From contig JAWVWS010001074.1 of NCBI GenBank assembly GCA_033807775.1, forward strand, positions 496,001 through 560,000: a stretch of DNA of 64,000 bases, in the 5' to 3' direction. Below, in pieces: positions 1 to 12,700 of this stretch. The notes under the pieces were generated by a model that did not search any database, was not told the origin of the DNA, and saw only the letters and a list, made by a program, of their open reading frames with translations. How positions within the stretch are numbered: position 1 is the stretch's first letter; each line of letters begins with the position of its first letter. The translations under genes were made by a program, and so were the position numbers. The stretch comes from Saussurea involucrata (Eukaryota; Streptophyta; Magnoliopsida; Asterales; Asteraceae).

Positions 1-6
1 ATTTTC

Positions 7-16
7 CAAATATTTG
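7..16. repeat. Palindrome CAAATATTTG
   Basis: A 10 bp perfect palindrome about 20 bp after GCATGC in each monomer. Variants are caaatatatg near 6582 and its three copies, and catatatttg in the 1520 bp trimer. Confidence 0.7.
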
Positions 17-91
17 GGTGTTTTACTTGAAAATATCAATGGTTGAGTTAATGGAATAGTTTAACTCTTTTGAAATGGTTATCTTCATAAT

Positions 92-104
92 GTTGTAAAA
101 CAAC
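92..104. repeat. Dyad GTTGT / ACAAC
   Basis: 5 bp arms with an AAA loop. Monomers with acagcc, which become common after about 33.4 kb, lose one pair. Confidence 0.6.
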
Positions 105-171
105 CATATTTGGGGCTTTTGGATATTTTGATGTGTAGAAATCATAATATGTCATTAAAGGATTAATTGGT

Positions 172-186
172 CAAAATCATATTTTG
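172..186. repeat. Dyad CAAAAT / ATTTTG
   Basis: Perfect 6 bp arms with CAT as loop, present in nearly all monomers. It is changed in the catatttttttcac and catatttatttcac types and in the caaaagcat types. Confidence 0.7.
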
Positions 187-255
187 TTCACTTTATTTCG
201 CGTTTGGAGTATTGTGGACGATTTTGGTTATGTTTAGTTGAAGTGTTCTTCTCCT

Positions 256-271
256 TCTTCATTTATGAAGA
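256..271. repeat. Dyad TCTTCAT / ATGAAGA
   Basis: Perfect 7 bp arms with a TT loop, just after the CTTC-rich stretch. The common atggaga variant in the right half of the window breaks one base of the right arm. Confidence 0.72.
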
Positions 272-325
272 TTAGGGCTTGATGTATTTGAGATTTTGGG
301 TTCTAAATGTTTGGGAAATGGTTCT

Positions 326-347
326 AAGTATTTGAGGATAAATACTT
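326..347. repeat. Dyad AAGTATTT / AAATACTT
   Basis: Perfect 8 bp arms around GAGGAT. The right arm is altered in defined monomer types (aaatagtt, aaattctt, aaatacat), so the dyad is a type marker rather than universally kept. Confidence 0.8.
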
Positions 348-434
348 ATGGTTGGAAACTTGTGGATCTAGGTTTTGAAAGATTTGGCCTAAAGGATCCG
401 GGTTGCATCAAAGAAGCTTACGTTGGGAGAAATT

Positions 435-455
435 CTAGATTTAGCTTAAATCTAG
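435..455. repeat. Hairpin dyad CTAGATTTA / TAAATCTAG (one per monomer)
   Basis: Perfect 9 bp arms around a 3 base loop (GCT). The dyad occurs about 41 bp after GGATCC in nearly every monomer. The loop varies (GCT, GTT, CCT) with the arms kept in many copies. Arms are broken in some types: ctagaattag near 17635, ctagattgtg near 19665, aaatcaagcg near 39424 and ctagatattg near 57135. This is the strongest dyad in the unit. Confidence 0.85.
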
Positions 456-550
456 CGACGTGAGTTCAAGTTGATTTGTGAAAACTTTGTGCATGCCAAA
501 AATGTTATTTTCCAAATATTTGCGTGTTTTACTTGAAAATATCAATGGTT

Positions 551-573
551 GAGTTAATGGAATAGTTTAACTC
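551..573. repeat. Dyad GAGTTAA / TTAACTC
   Basis: Perfect 7 bp arms with a 9 base spacer, present in almost all monomers. Rare exceptions are ggttaagtt with aataatttaac near 8135 and its copy near 12690, and gttgtgttaa near 34960. Confidence 0.8.
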
Positions 574-2008
574 TTTTGAAATGGTTATCTTCATAATGTT
601 GTAAAACAACCATATTTGGGGCTTTTGGATATTTTGATGTGTAGAAATCATAATATGTCATTAAAGGATTAATTGCTCAAAATCATATTTTGTTCACTTT
701 CTTTCTCGTTTGGAGTATTGTGGACGGTTTGGTTATGTTTAGTTGAAGTGTTCTTCTCCTTCTTCATTTATGAAGATTAGGGCTTGATGTATTTGAGATT
801 TTTGGTTCTAAATGTTTGGGGAATGATTCTAAGTATTTTTTGAGGATAAATACTTATGGTTGGAAACTTGTGGATCTAAGTTTTGGAAGATTTGGCCTAA
901 AGGATCCGGGTTGCATCAAAGGAGCTTACGTTGGGAGAAATTCTAGATTTAGCTTAAATCTAGTGAGGTGAGTTCAAGGTGATTTGTGAAAACTTTGTGC
1001 ATGCCAAAAATGTTATTTTCCAAATATTTGCGTGTTTTACTTGAAAATATCAATGGTTGAGTTAATGGAATAGTTTAACTCTTTTGAAATGGTTATCTTC
1101 ATAATGTTGTAAAACAACCATATTTGGGGCTTTTGGATATTTTGATGTGTAGAAATCATAATATGTCATTAAAGGATTAATTGCTCAAAATCATATTTTG
1201 TTCACTTTCTTTCTCATTTGGAGTATTGTGGAAATTTTAGTTATGTTTAGTTGAAGTGTTCTTCTCCTTCTTCATTTATGAAGATTAGGGCTTGATGTAT
1301 TTGAGATTTTGGGTTCTAAATGTTTGGGAAATGATTCTAAGTATTTGAGGATAAATACTTATGGTTGGAAACTTGTGGATCTAGGTTTTGGAAGATTTGG
1401 CCTAAAGGATCCGGGTTGCATCAAAGGAGCTTACGTTGGGAGAAATTCTAGATTTAGCTTAAATCTAGTGAGGTGAGTTCAAGGTGATTTGTGAAAACTT
1501 TGTGCATGCCAAAAATGTTATTTTCCAAATATTTGCGTGTTTTACTTGAAAATATCAATGGTTGAGTTAATGGAATAGTTTAACTCTTTTGAAATGGTTA
1601 TCTTCATAATGTTGTAAAACAACCATATTTGGGGCTTTTGGATATTTTGATGTGTAGAAATCATAATATGTCATTAAAGGATTAATTGCTCAAAATCATA
1701 TTTTGTTCACTTTCTTTCTCATTTGGAGTATTGTGGAAATTTTAGTTATGTTTAGTTGAAGTGTTCTTCTCCTTCTTCATTTATGAAGATTAGGGCTTGA
1801 TGTATTTGAGATTTTGGGTTCTAAATGTTTGGGAAATGATTCTAAGTATTTGAGGATAAATACTTATGGTTGGAAACTTGTGGATCTAGGTTTTGGAAGA
1901 TTTGGCCTAAAGGATCCGGGTTGCATCAAAGGAGCTTACGTTGGGAGAAATTCTAGATTTAGCTTAAATCTAGCGACGTGAGTTCAAGTTGATTTGTGAA
2001 AACTTTGT

Positions 2009-5000
2009 GCATGCCAAAAATGTTATTTTCCAAATATTTGGGTGTTTTACTTGAAAATATCAATGGTTGAGTTAATGGAATAGTTTAACTCTTTTGAAAT
2101 GGTTATCTTCATAATGTTGTAAAACAACCATATTTGGGGCTTTTGGATATTTTGATGTGTAGAAATCATAATATGTCATTAAAGGATTAATTGCTCAAAA
2201 TCATATTTTGTTCACTTTCTTTCTCGTTTGGAGTATTGTGGACGATTTTGGTTATGTTTAGTTGAAGTGTTCTTCTCCTTCTTCATTTATGAAGATTAGG
2301 GCTTGATGTATTTGAGATTTTGGGTTCTAAATGTTTGGGGAATGATTCTAAGTATTTGAGGATAAATACTTATGGTTGGAAACTTGTGGATCTAGGTTTT
2401 GGAAGATTTGGCCTAAAGGATCCGGGTTGCATCAAAGGAGCTTACGTTGGGAGAAATTCTAGATTTTGCTTAAATCTAGCGAGGTGAGTTCAAGGTGATT
2501 TGTGAAAACTTTGTGCATGCCAAAAATGTTATTTTCCAAATATTTGTGTGTTTTACTTGAAAATATCAATGGTTGAGTTAATGGAATAGTTTAACTCTTT
2601 TGAAATGGTTATCTTCATAAATGTTGTAAAACAACCATATTTGGGGCTTTTGGATATTTTGATGTGTAGAAATCATAATATGTCATTAAAGGATTAATTG
2701 CTCAAAATCATATTTTGTTCACTTTCTTTCTCATTTGGAGTATTGTGGAAATTTTAGTTATGTTTAGTTGAAGTGTTCTTCTCCTTCTTCATTTATGAAT
2801 AAGGCTTGATGTATTTGAGATTTTGGGTTCTAAATGTTTGGGAAATGATTCTAAGTATTTGAGGATAAATACTTATGGTTGGAAACTTGTGGATCTAGGT
2901 TTTGGAAGATTTGGCCTAAAGGATCCGGGTTGCATCAAAGAAGCTTACGTTGGGAGAAATTCTAGATTTAGCTTAAATCTAGCGACGTGAGTTCAAGTTG
3001 ATTTGTGAAAACTTTGTGCATGCCAAAAATGTTATTTTCCAAATATTTGGGTGTTTTACTTGAAAATATCAATGGTTGAGTTAATGGAATAGTTTAACTC
3101 TTTTGAAATGGTTATCTTCATAATGTTGTAAAACAACCATATTTGGGGCTTTTGGATATTTTGATGTGTAGAAATCATAATATGTCATTAAAGGATTAAT
3201 TGCTCAAAATCATATTTTGTTCACTTTCTTTCTCGTTTGGAGTATTGTGGACGATTTTGGTTATGTTTAGTTGAAGTGTTCTTCTCCTTCTTCATTTATG
3301 AAGATTAGGGCTTGATGTATTTGAGATTTTGGGTTCTAAATGTTTGGGGAATGATTCTAAGTATTTGAGGATAAATACTTATGGTTGGAAACTTGTGGAT
3401 CTAGGTTTTGGAAGATTTGGCCTAAAGGATCCGGGTTGCATCAAAGGAGCTTACGTTGGGAGAAATTCTAGATTTTGCTTAAATCTAGCGAGGTGAGTTC
3501 AAGGTGATTTGTGAAAACTTTGTGCATGCCAAAAATGTTATTTTCCAAATATTTGTGTGTTTTACTTGAAAATATCAATGGTTGAGTTAATGGAATAGTT
3601 TAACTCTTTTGAAATGGTTATCTTCATAAATGTTGTAAAACAACCATATTTGGGGCTTTTGGATATTTTGATGTGTAGAAATCATAATATGTCATTAAAG
3701 GATTAATTGCTCAAAATCATATTTTGTTCACTTTCTTTCTCGTTTGGAGTATTGTGGACGATTTTGGTTATGTTTAGTTGAAGTGTTCTTCTCCTTCTTC
3801 ATTTATGAAGATTAGGGCTTGATGTATTTGAGATTTTGGGTTCTAAATTTTTGGGGAATGATTCTAAGTATTTGAGGATAAATACTTATGGTTGGAAACT
3901 TGTGGATCTAGGTTTTGGAAGATTTGGCCTAAAGGATCCGGGTTGCATCAAAGGAGCTTACGTTGGGAGAAATTCTAGATTTTGCTTAAATCTAGCGAGG
4001 TGAGTTCAAGGTGATTTGTGAAAACTTTGTGCATGCCAAAAATGTTATTTTCCAAATATTTGTGTGTTTTACTTGAAAATATCAATGGTTGAGTTAATGG
4101 AATAGTTTAACTCTTTTGAAATGGTTATCTTCATAAATGTTGTAAAACAACCATATTTGGGGCTTTTGGATATTTTGATGTGTAGAAATCATAATATGTC
4201 ATTAAAGGATTAATTGCTCAAAATCATATTTTGTTCACTTTCTTTCTCATTTGGAGTATTGTGGAAATTTTAGTTATGTTTAGTTGAAGTGTTCTTCTCC
4301 TTCTTCATTTATGAATAAGGCTTGATGTATTTGAGATTTTGGGTTCTAAATGTTTGGGAAATGATTCTAAGTATTTGAGGATAAATACTTATGGTTGGAA
4401 ACTTGTGGATCTAGGTTTTGGAAGATTTGGCCTAAAGGATCCGGGTTGCATCAAAGAAGCTTACGTTGGGAGAAATTCTAGATTTAGCTTAAATCTAGCG
4501 ACGTGAGTTCAAGTTGATTTGTGAAAACTTTGTGCATGCCAAAAATGTTATTTTCCAAATATTTGGGTGTTTTACTTGAAAATATCAATGGTTGAGTTAA
4601 TGGAATAGTTTAACTCTTTTGAAATGGTTATCTTCATAATGTTGTAAAACAACCATATTTGGGGCTTTTGGATATTTTGATGTGTAGAAATCATAATATG
4701 TCATTAAAGGATTAATTGCTCAAAATCATATTTTGTTCACTTTCTTTCTCGTTTGGAGTATTGTGGACGATTTTGGTTATGTTTAGTTGAAGTGTTCTTC
4801 TCCTTCTTCATTTATGAAGATTAGGGCTTGATGTATTTGAGATTTTGGGTTCTAAATGTTTGGGGAATGATTCTAAGTATTTGAGGATAAATACTTATGG
4901 TTGGAAACTTGTGGATCTAGGTTTTGGAAGATTTGGCCTAAAGGATCCGGGTTGCATCAAAGGAGCTTACGTTGGAAGAAATTCTAGATTTTGCTTAAAT

Positions 5001-5226
5001 CTAGCGAGGTGAGTTCAAGGTGATTTGTGAAAACTTTGTGCATGCCAAAAATGTTATTTTCCAAATATTTGTGTGTTTTACTTGAAAATATCAATGGTTG
5101 AGTTAATGGAATAGTTTAACTCTTTTGAAATGGTTATCTTCATAAATGTTGTAAAACAACCATATTTGGGGCTTTTGGATATTTTGATGTGTAGAAATCA
5201 TAATATGTCATTAAAGGATTAATTGC
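2009..5226 (+). repeat. Interleaved monomer types with a 503 bp variant
   Basis: Landmarks 2418, 2921, 3427, 3934, 4437 and 4943. The monomers at 2921 and 4437 are both 503 bp and share the shortened tttatgaataagg and gtggaaattttag, three monomers apart (1516 bp). Those at 2418, 3427, 3934 and 4943 share gattttgctt in the hairpin stem. The order suggests overlapping dimer and trimer duplications rather than a clean HOR. Confidence 0.85.
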
Positions 5227-8200
5227 TCAAAATCATATTTTGTTCACTTTCTTTCTCGTTTGGAGTATTGTGGACGATTTTGGTTATGTTTAGTTGAAGT
5301 GTTCTTCTCCTTCTTCATTTATGAAGATTAGGGCTTGATGTATTTGAGATTTTGGGTTCTAAATGTTTGGGGAATGATTCTAAGTATTTGAGGATAAATA
5401 CTTATGGTTGGAAACTTATGGATCTAGGTTTTGGAAGATTTGGCCTAAAGGATCCGGGTTGCATCAAAGGAGCTTACGTTGGGAGAAATCATAGATTTTG
5501 CTTAAATCTAGCGAGGTGAGTTCAAGGTGATTTGTGAAAACTTTGTGCATGCCAAAAATGTTATTTTCCAAATATTTGTGTGTTTTACTTGAAAATATCA
5601 ATGGTTGAGTTAATGAAATAGTTTAACTCTTTTGAAATGGTTATCTTCATAAATGTTGTAAAACAACCATATTTGGGGCTTTTGGATATTTTGATGTGTA
5701 GAAATCATAATAAGTCATTAAAGGAATAATTGCTCAAAATCATATTTTGTTCACTTTATTTCTCGTTTGGAGTATTGTGGACGATTTTGGTTATGTTTAG
5801 TTGAAGTGTTCTTCTCCTTCTTCATTTATGAAGATTAAGGCTTGATGTATTTGAGATTTTAGGTTCTAAATGTTTGGGGAATGATTCTAAGTATTTGAGG
5901 ATAAATACTTATGGTTGGAAACTTGTGGATCTAGGTTTTGGAATATTTGGCCTAAAGGATCCGGGTTGTATCAAAGGAGCTTACGTTGGGAGAAATTCTA
6001 GATTTAGCTTAAATCTAGCGAGGTGAGTTCAAGGTGATTTGTGAAAACTTTGTGCATGCCAAAAATGTTATTTTCCAAATATTTGTGTGTTTTACTTGAA
6101 AATATCAATGGTTGAGTTAATGGAATAGTTTAACTCTTTTGAAATGGTTATCTTCATAAATGTTGTAAAACAACCATATTTGGGGCTTTTGGATATTTTG
6201 TGTAGAAATCATAATATGTCATTAAAGGATTAATTGCTCAAAATCATATTTTGTTCACTTTCTTTCTCGTTTGGAGTATTGTGGACGATTTTGGTTATGT
6301 TTAGTTGAAGTGTTCTTCTCCTTCTTCATTTATGAAGATTAAGGCTTGATGTATTTGAGATTTTAGGTTCTAAATGTTTGGGGAATGATTCTAAGTATTT
6401 GAGGATAAATACTTATGGTTGGAAACTTGTGGATCTAGGTTTTGAAAGATTTGGCCTAAAGGATCCGGGTTGCATCAAAGGAGCTTACGTTGGGAGAAAT
6501 TCTAGATTTAGCTTAAATCTAGTGAGGTGAGTTCAAGGTGATTTGTGAAAACTTTGTGCATGCTAAAAATGTTATTTTCCAAATATATGTGTGTTTTACT
6601 TGAAAGTATCAATGGTTGAGTTAATGGAATAGTTTAACTCTTTTGAAATGGTTATCTTCATAAATGTTGTAAAACAACCATATTTGGGGCTTTTGGATAT
6701 CTTGATGTGTAGAAATCATAATATGTCATTAAAGGATGAATTCCTCAAAATCATATTTTGTTCACTTTCTTTCTCGTTTGGAGTATTGTGGACGGTTTGG
6801 TTATGTTTAGTTGAAGTGTTCTTCTCCTTCTTCATTTATGAAGATTAGGGCTTGATGTATTTGAGATTTTGGGTTCTAAATGTTTGGGAAATGGTTCTAA
6901 GTATTTGAGGATAAATACTTATGGTTGGAAACTTGTGGATCTAGGTTTTGAAAGATTTGGCCTAAAGGATCCGGGTTGCATCAAAGAAGCTTACGTTGGG
7001 AGAAATTCTAGATTTAGCTTAAATCTAGCGACGTGAGTTCAAGTTGATTTGTGAAAACTTTGTGCATGCCAAAAATGTTATTTTCCAAATATTTGCGTGT
7101 TTTACTTGAAAATATCAATGGTTGAGTTAATGGAATAGTTTAACTCTTTTGAAATGGTTATCTTCATAATGTTGTAAAATAACCATATTTGGGGCTTTTG
7201 GATATTTTGATGTGTAGAAATCATAATATGTCATTAAAGGATTAATTGGTCAAAATCATATTTTGTTCACTTTCTTTCTCGTTTGGAGTATTGTGGACGA
7301 TTTTGGTTATGTTTAGTTGAAGTGTTCTTCTCCTTCTTCATTTATAAAGATTAAGGCTTGATGTATTTGAGATTTTAGGTTCTAAATGTTTGGGGAATGA
7401 TTCTAAGTATTTGAGGATAAATACTTATGGTTGGAAACTTGTGGATCTAGGTTTTGGAATATTTGGCCTAAAGGATCCGGGTTGCATCAAAGGAGCTTAC
7501 GTTGGGAGAAATTCTAGATTTAGCTTAAATCTAGCGAGGTGAGTTCAAGGTGATTTGTGAAAACTTTGTGCATGCCAAAAATGTTATTTTCCAAATATTT
7601 GTGTGTTTTACTTGAAAATATCAATGGTTGAGTTAATGGAATAGTTTAACTCTTTTGAAATGGTTATCTTCATAAATGTTGTAAAACAACCATATTTGGG
7701 GCTTTTGGATATTTTGATGTGTAGAAATCATAATATGTCATTAAATGATTAATTGATAAAAATCATATTTTGTTCACTTTCTTTCTCGTCTGGAGTATTG
7801 TGGACGATTTTGGTTATGTTTAGTTGAAGTGTTCTTCTCCTTCTTCATTTATGAAGATTAGGGCTTGATGTATTTGAGATTTTGGGTTCTAAATGTTTGG
7901 GAAATGATTCTAAGTATTTGAGGATAAATACTTATGGTTGGAAACTTGCGGATCTAGGTTTTGGAAGATTTGGCCTAAAGGATCCGGGTTGCATCAAAGG
8001 AGCTTATATTGGGAGAAATTCTAGATTTAGCTTAAATCTAGCGACGTGAGTTCAAGGTGATTTGTGAAAACTTTTTGCATGCCAAAAATGTTATTTTCCA
8101 AATATTTGTGTGTTTTACTTGAAAATATCAATGGTTAAGTTAATGGAATAATTTAACTCTTTTGAAATGGTTATCTTCATAAATGTTGTAAAACAACCAT

Positions 8201-9781
8201 ATTTGGGGCTTTTGGATATTTTGATGTGTAGAAATCATAATATGTCATTAAAGGATTAATTGGTCAAAATCATATTTTGTTCACTTTCTTTCTCGTTTGG
8301 AGTATTGTGGACGATTTTGGTTATGTTTAGTTGAAGTGTTCTTCTCCTTCTTCATTTATGAAGATTAGGGCTTGATGTATTTGAGATTTTGGGTTCTAAA
8401 TGTTTGGGGAATGATTCTAAGTATTTGAGGATAAATACTTATGGTTGGAAACTTGTGGATCTAGGTTTTGGAAGATTTGGCCAAAAGGATCCGGGTTGCA
8501 TCAAAGAAGCTTACGTTGGGAGAAATTCTAGATTTAGCTTAAATCTAGCGACGTGAGTTCAAGTTGATTTGTGAAAACTTTGTGCATGCCAAAAATGTTA
8601 TTTTCCAAATATTTGGGTGTTTTACTTGAAAATATCAATGGTTGAGTTAATGGAATAGTTTAACTCTTTTGAAATGGTTATCTTCATAATGTTGTAAAAC
8701 AACCATATTTGGGGCTTTTGGATATTTTGATGTGTAGAAATCATAATATGTCATTAAAGGATTAATTGCTCAAAATCATATTTTGTTCACTTTATTTCTC
8801 GTTTGGAGTATTGTGGACGATTTTGGTTATGTTTAGTTGAAGTGTTCTTCTCCTTCTTCATTTATGAAGATTAAGGCTTGATGTATTTGAGATTTTAGGT
8901 TCTAAATGTTTGGGGAATGATTCTAAGTATTTGAGGATAAATACTTATGGTTGGAAACTTGTGGATCTAGGTTTTGAAAGATTTGGCCTAAAGGATCCGG
9001 GTTGCATCAAAGGAGCTTACGCTGGGAGAAATTCTAGATTTAGCTTAAATCTAGTGAGGTGAGTTCAAGGTGATTTGTGAAAACTTTGTGCATGCCAAAA
9101 ATGTTATTTTCCAAATATATGTGTGTTTTACTTGAAAGTATCAATGGTTGAGTTAATGGAATAGTTTAACTCTTTTGAAATGGTTATCTTCATAAATGTT
9201 GTAAAACAACCATATTTGGGGCTTTTGGATATCTTGATGTGTAGAAATCATAATATGTCATTAAAGGATGAATTCCTCAAAATCATATTTTGTTCACTTT
9301 CTTTCTCGTTTGGAGTATTGTGGACGGTTTGGTTATGTTTAGTTGAAGTGTTCTTCTCCTTCTTCATTTATGAAGATTAGGGCTTGATGTATTTGAGATT
9401 TTGGGTTCTAAATGTTTGGGAAATGGTTCTAAGTATTTGAGGATAAATACTTATGGTTGGAAACTTGTGGATCTAGGTTTTGAAAGATTTGGCCTAAAGG
9501 ATCCGGGTTGCATCAAAGAAGCTTACGTTGGGAGAAATTCTAGATTTAGCTTAAATCTAGCGACGTGAGTTCAAGTTGATTTGTGAAAACTTTGTGCATG
9601 CCAAAAATGTTATTTTCCAAATATTTGCGTGTTTTACTTGAAAATATCAATGGTTGAGTTAATGGAATAGTTTAACTCTTTTGAAATGGTTATCTTCATA
9701 ATGTTGTAAAACAACCATATTTGGGGCTTTTGGATATTTTGATGTGTAGAAATCATAATATGTCATTAAAGGATTAATTGG
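5227..9781 (+). repeat. Nine-monomer block, copy 1 of a 4555 bp tandem duplication
   Basis: Landmarks 5450 to 9499 each recur exactly 4555 bp later. Many private variants are shared with copy 2: cttatggatct and catagatttt, gggttgtatc, tattttgtgtag, catgctaaaa, GAATTC, tttataaagatt, ttaaatgatt, ctcgtctgg, cttgcggatc, cttatattgg, ctttttgcat, ggttaagtt, ggccaaaagg and cttacgctgg. I found no difference between the copies at the positions checked. The left limit is c5226 versus g9781, and the right limit is g9781 versus c14336. Copying this exact implies a recent event, or an assembly duplication. Confidence 0.93.
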
Positions 9782-12700
9782 TCAAAATCATATTTTGTTC
9801 ACTTTCTTTCTCGTTTGGAGTATTGTGGACGATTTTGGTTATGTTTAGTTGAAGTGTTCTTCTCCTTCTTCATTTATGAAGATTAGGGCTTGATGTATTT
9901 GAGATTTTGGGTTCTAAATGTTTGGGGAATGATTCTAAGTATTTGAGGATAAATACTTATGGTTGGAAACTTATGGATCTAGGTTTTGGAAGATTTGGCC
10001 TAAAGGATCCGGGTTGCATCAAAGGAGCTTACGTTGGGAGAAATCATAGATTTTGCTTAAATCTAGCGAGGTGAGTTCAAGGTGATTTGTGAAAACTTTG
10101 TGCATGCCAAAAATGTTATTTTCCAAATATTTGTGTGTTTTACTTGAAAATATCAATGGTTGAGTTAATGAAATAGTTTAACTCTTTTGAAATGGTTATC
10201 TTCATAAATGTTGTAAAACAACCATATTTGGGGCTTTTGGATATTTTGATGTGTAGAAATCATAATAAGTCATTAAAGGAATAATTGCTCAAAATCATAT
10301 TTTGTTCACTTTATTTCTCGTTTGGAGTATTGTGGACGATTTTGGTTATGTTTAGTTGAAGTGTTCTTCTCCTTCTTCATTTATGAAGATTAAGGCTTGA
10401 TGTATTTGAGATTTTAGGTTCTAAATGTTTGGGGAATGATTCTAAGTATTTGAGGATAAATACTTATGGTTGGAAACTTGTGGATCTAGGTTTTGGAATA
10501 TTTGGCCTAAAGGATCCGGGTTGTATCAAAGGAGCTTACGTTGGGAGAAATTCTAGATTTAGCTTAAATCTAGCGAGGTGAGTTCAAGGTGATTTGTGAA
10601 AACTTTGTGCATGCCAAAAATGTTATTTTCCAAATATTTGTGTGTTTTACTTGAAAATATCAATGGTTGAGTTAATGGAATAGTTTAACTCTTTTGAAAT
10701 GGTTATCTTCATAAATGTTGTAAAACAACCATATTTGGGGCTTTTGGATATTTTGTGTAGAAATCATAATATGTCATTAAAGGATTAATTGCTCAAAATC
10801 ATATTTTGTTCACTTTCTTTCTCGTTTGGAGTATTGTGGACGATTTTGGTTATGTTTAGTTGAAGTGTTCTTCTCCTTCTTCATTTATGAAGATTAAGGC
10901 TTGATGTATTTGAGATTTTAGGTTCTAAATGTTTGGGGAATGATTCTAAGTATTTGAGGATAAATACTTATGGTTGGAAACTTGTGGATCTAGGTTTTGA
11001 AAGATTTGGCCTAAAGGATCCGGGTTGCATCAAAGGAGCTTACGTTGGGAGAAATTCTAGATTTAGCTTAAATCTAGTGAGGTGAGTTCAAGGTGATTTG
11101 TGAAAACTTTGTGCATGCTAAAAATGTTATTTTCCAAATATATGTGTGTTTTACTTGAAAGTATCAATGGTTGAGTTAATGGAATAGTTTAACTCTTTTG
11201 AAATGGTTATCTTCATAAATGTTGTAAAACAACCATATTTGGGGCTTTTGGATATCTTGATGTGTAGAAATCATAATATGTCATTAAAGGATGAATTCCT
11301 CAAAATCATATTTTGTTCACTTTCTTTCTCGTTTGGAGTATTGTGGACGGTTTGGTTATGTTTAGTTGAAGTGTTCTTCTCCTTCTTCATTTATGAAGAT
11401 TAGGGCTTGATGTATTTGAGATTTTGGGTTCTAAATGTTTGGGAAATGGTTCTAAGTATTTGAGGATAAATACTTATGGTTGGAAACTTGTGGATCTAGG
11501 TTTTGAAAGATTTGGCCTAAAGGATCCGGGTTGCATCAAAGAAGCTTACGTTGGGAGAAATTCTAGATTTAGCTTAAATCTAGCGACGTGAGTTCAAGTT
11601 GATTTGTGAAAACTTTGTGCATGCCAAAAATGTTATTTTCCAAATATTTGCGTGTTTTACTTGAAAATATCAATGGTTGAGTTAATGGAATAGTTTAACT
11701 CTTTTGAAATGGTTATCTTCATAATGTTGTAAAATAACCATATTTGGGGCTTTTGGATATTTTGATGTGTAGAAATCATAATATGTCATTAAAGGATTAA
11801 TTGGTCAAAATCATATTTTGTTCACTTTCTTTCTCGTTTGGAGTATTGTGGACGATTTTGGTTATGTTTAGTTGAAGTGTTCTTCTCCTTCTTCATTTAT
11901 AAAGATTAAGGCTTGATGTATTTGAGATTTTAGGTTCTAAATGTTTGGGGAATGATTCTAAGTATTTGAGGATAAATACTTATGGTTGGAAACTTGTGGA
12001 TCTAGGTTTTGGAATATTTGGCCTAAAGGATCCGGGTTGCATCAAAGGAGCTTACGTTGGGAGAAATTCTAGATTTAGCTTAAATCTAGCGAGGTGAGTT
12101 CAAGGTGATTTGTGAAAACTTTGTGCATGCCAAAAATGTTATTTTCCAAATATTTGTGTGTTTTACTTGAAAATATCAATGGTTGAGTTAATGGAATAGT
12201 TTAACTCTTTTGAAATGGTTATCTTCATAAATGTTGTAAAACAACCATATTTGGGGCTTTTGGATATTTTGATGTGTAGAAATCATAATATGTCATTAAA
12301 TGATTAATTGATAAAAATCATATTTTGTTCACTTTCTTTCTCGTCTGGAGTATTGTGGACGATTTTGGTTATGTTTAGTTGAAGTGTTCTTCTCCTTCTT
12401 CATTTATGAAGATTAGGGCTTGATGTATTTGAGATTTTGGGTTCTAAATGTTTGGGAAATGATTCTAAGTATTTGAGGATAAATACTTATGGTTGGAAAC
12501 TTGCGGATCTAGGTTTTGGAAGATTTGGCCTAAAGGATCCGGGTTGCATCAAAGGAGCTTATATTGGGAGAAATTCTAGATTTAGCTTAAATCTAGCGAC
12601 GTGAGTTCAAGGTGATTTGTGAAAACTTTTTGCATGCCAAAAATGTTATTTTCCAAATATTTGTGTGTTTTACTTGAAAATATCAATGGTTAAGTTAATG

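Larger units (their letters stand above)
1..2008 (+). repeat. Mixed monomers at the left edge, including a 505 bp doublet
   Basis: A partial monomer and four landmarks (394, 902, 1407, 1912). The monomer at 394 has a unique change in the pyrimidine run (tttatttcgcg near 197). The monomer at 902 has two extra T in the AAGTATTT dyad, giving 508 bp, plus gtggacggtttgg and gagatttttgg. The monomers at 1407 and 1912 are nearly identical neighbours, both with gtggaaattttag and ctcatttgg, differing mainly in the tail (gtgagg versus gcgacg). The order of types matches 14054-15065, so this segment and 14.0-15.6 kb look like copies about 26-27 monomers apart. Confidence 0.9.

Noticed and set aside
962..972. 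Splice-donor-like GGTGAGT in every gcgagg monomer
   Set aside because: It matches the consensus by chance. No coding frame or partner exon exists, and many monomers have gacgtgagt instead.
6648..6848. 66-codon ORF, repeated at 9180-9380, 11203-11403 and 13735-13935 (+ strand)
   Set aside because: It lies wholly inside the satellite monomer and exists only where one monomer type lost a stop (ggattaatt to ggatgaatt). The four copies follow from the 2532 and 4555 bp duplications. There is no promoter, conserved domain or frame conservation in the other ~120 monomers.
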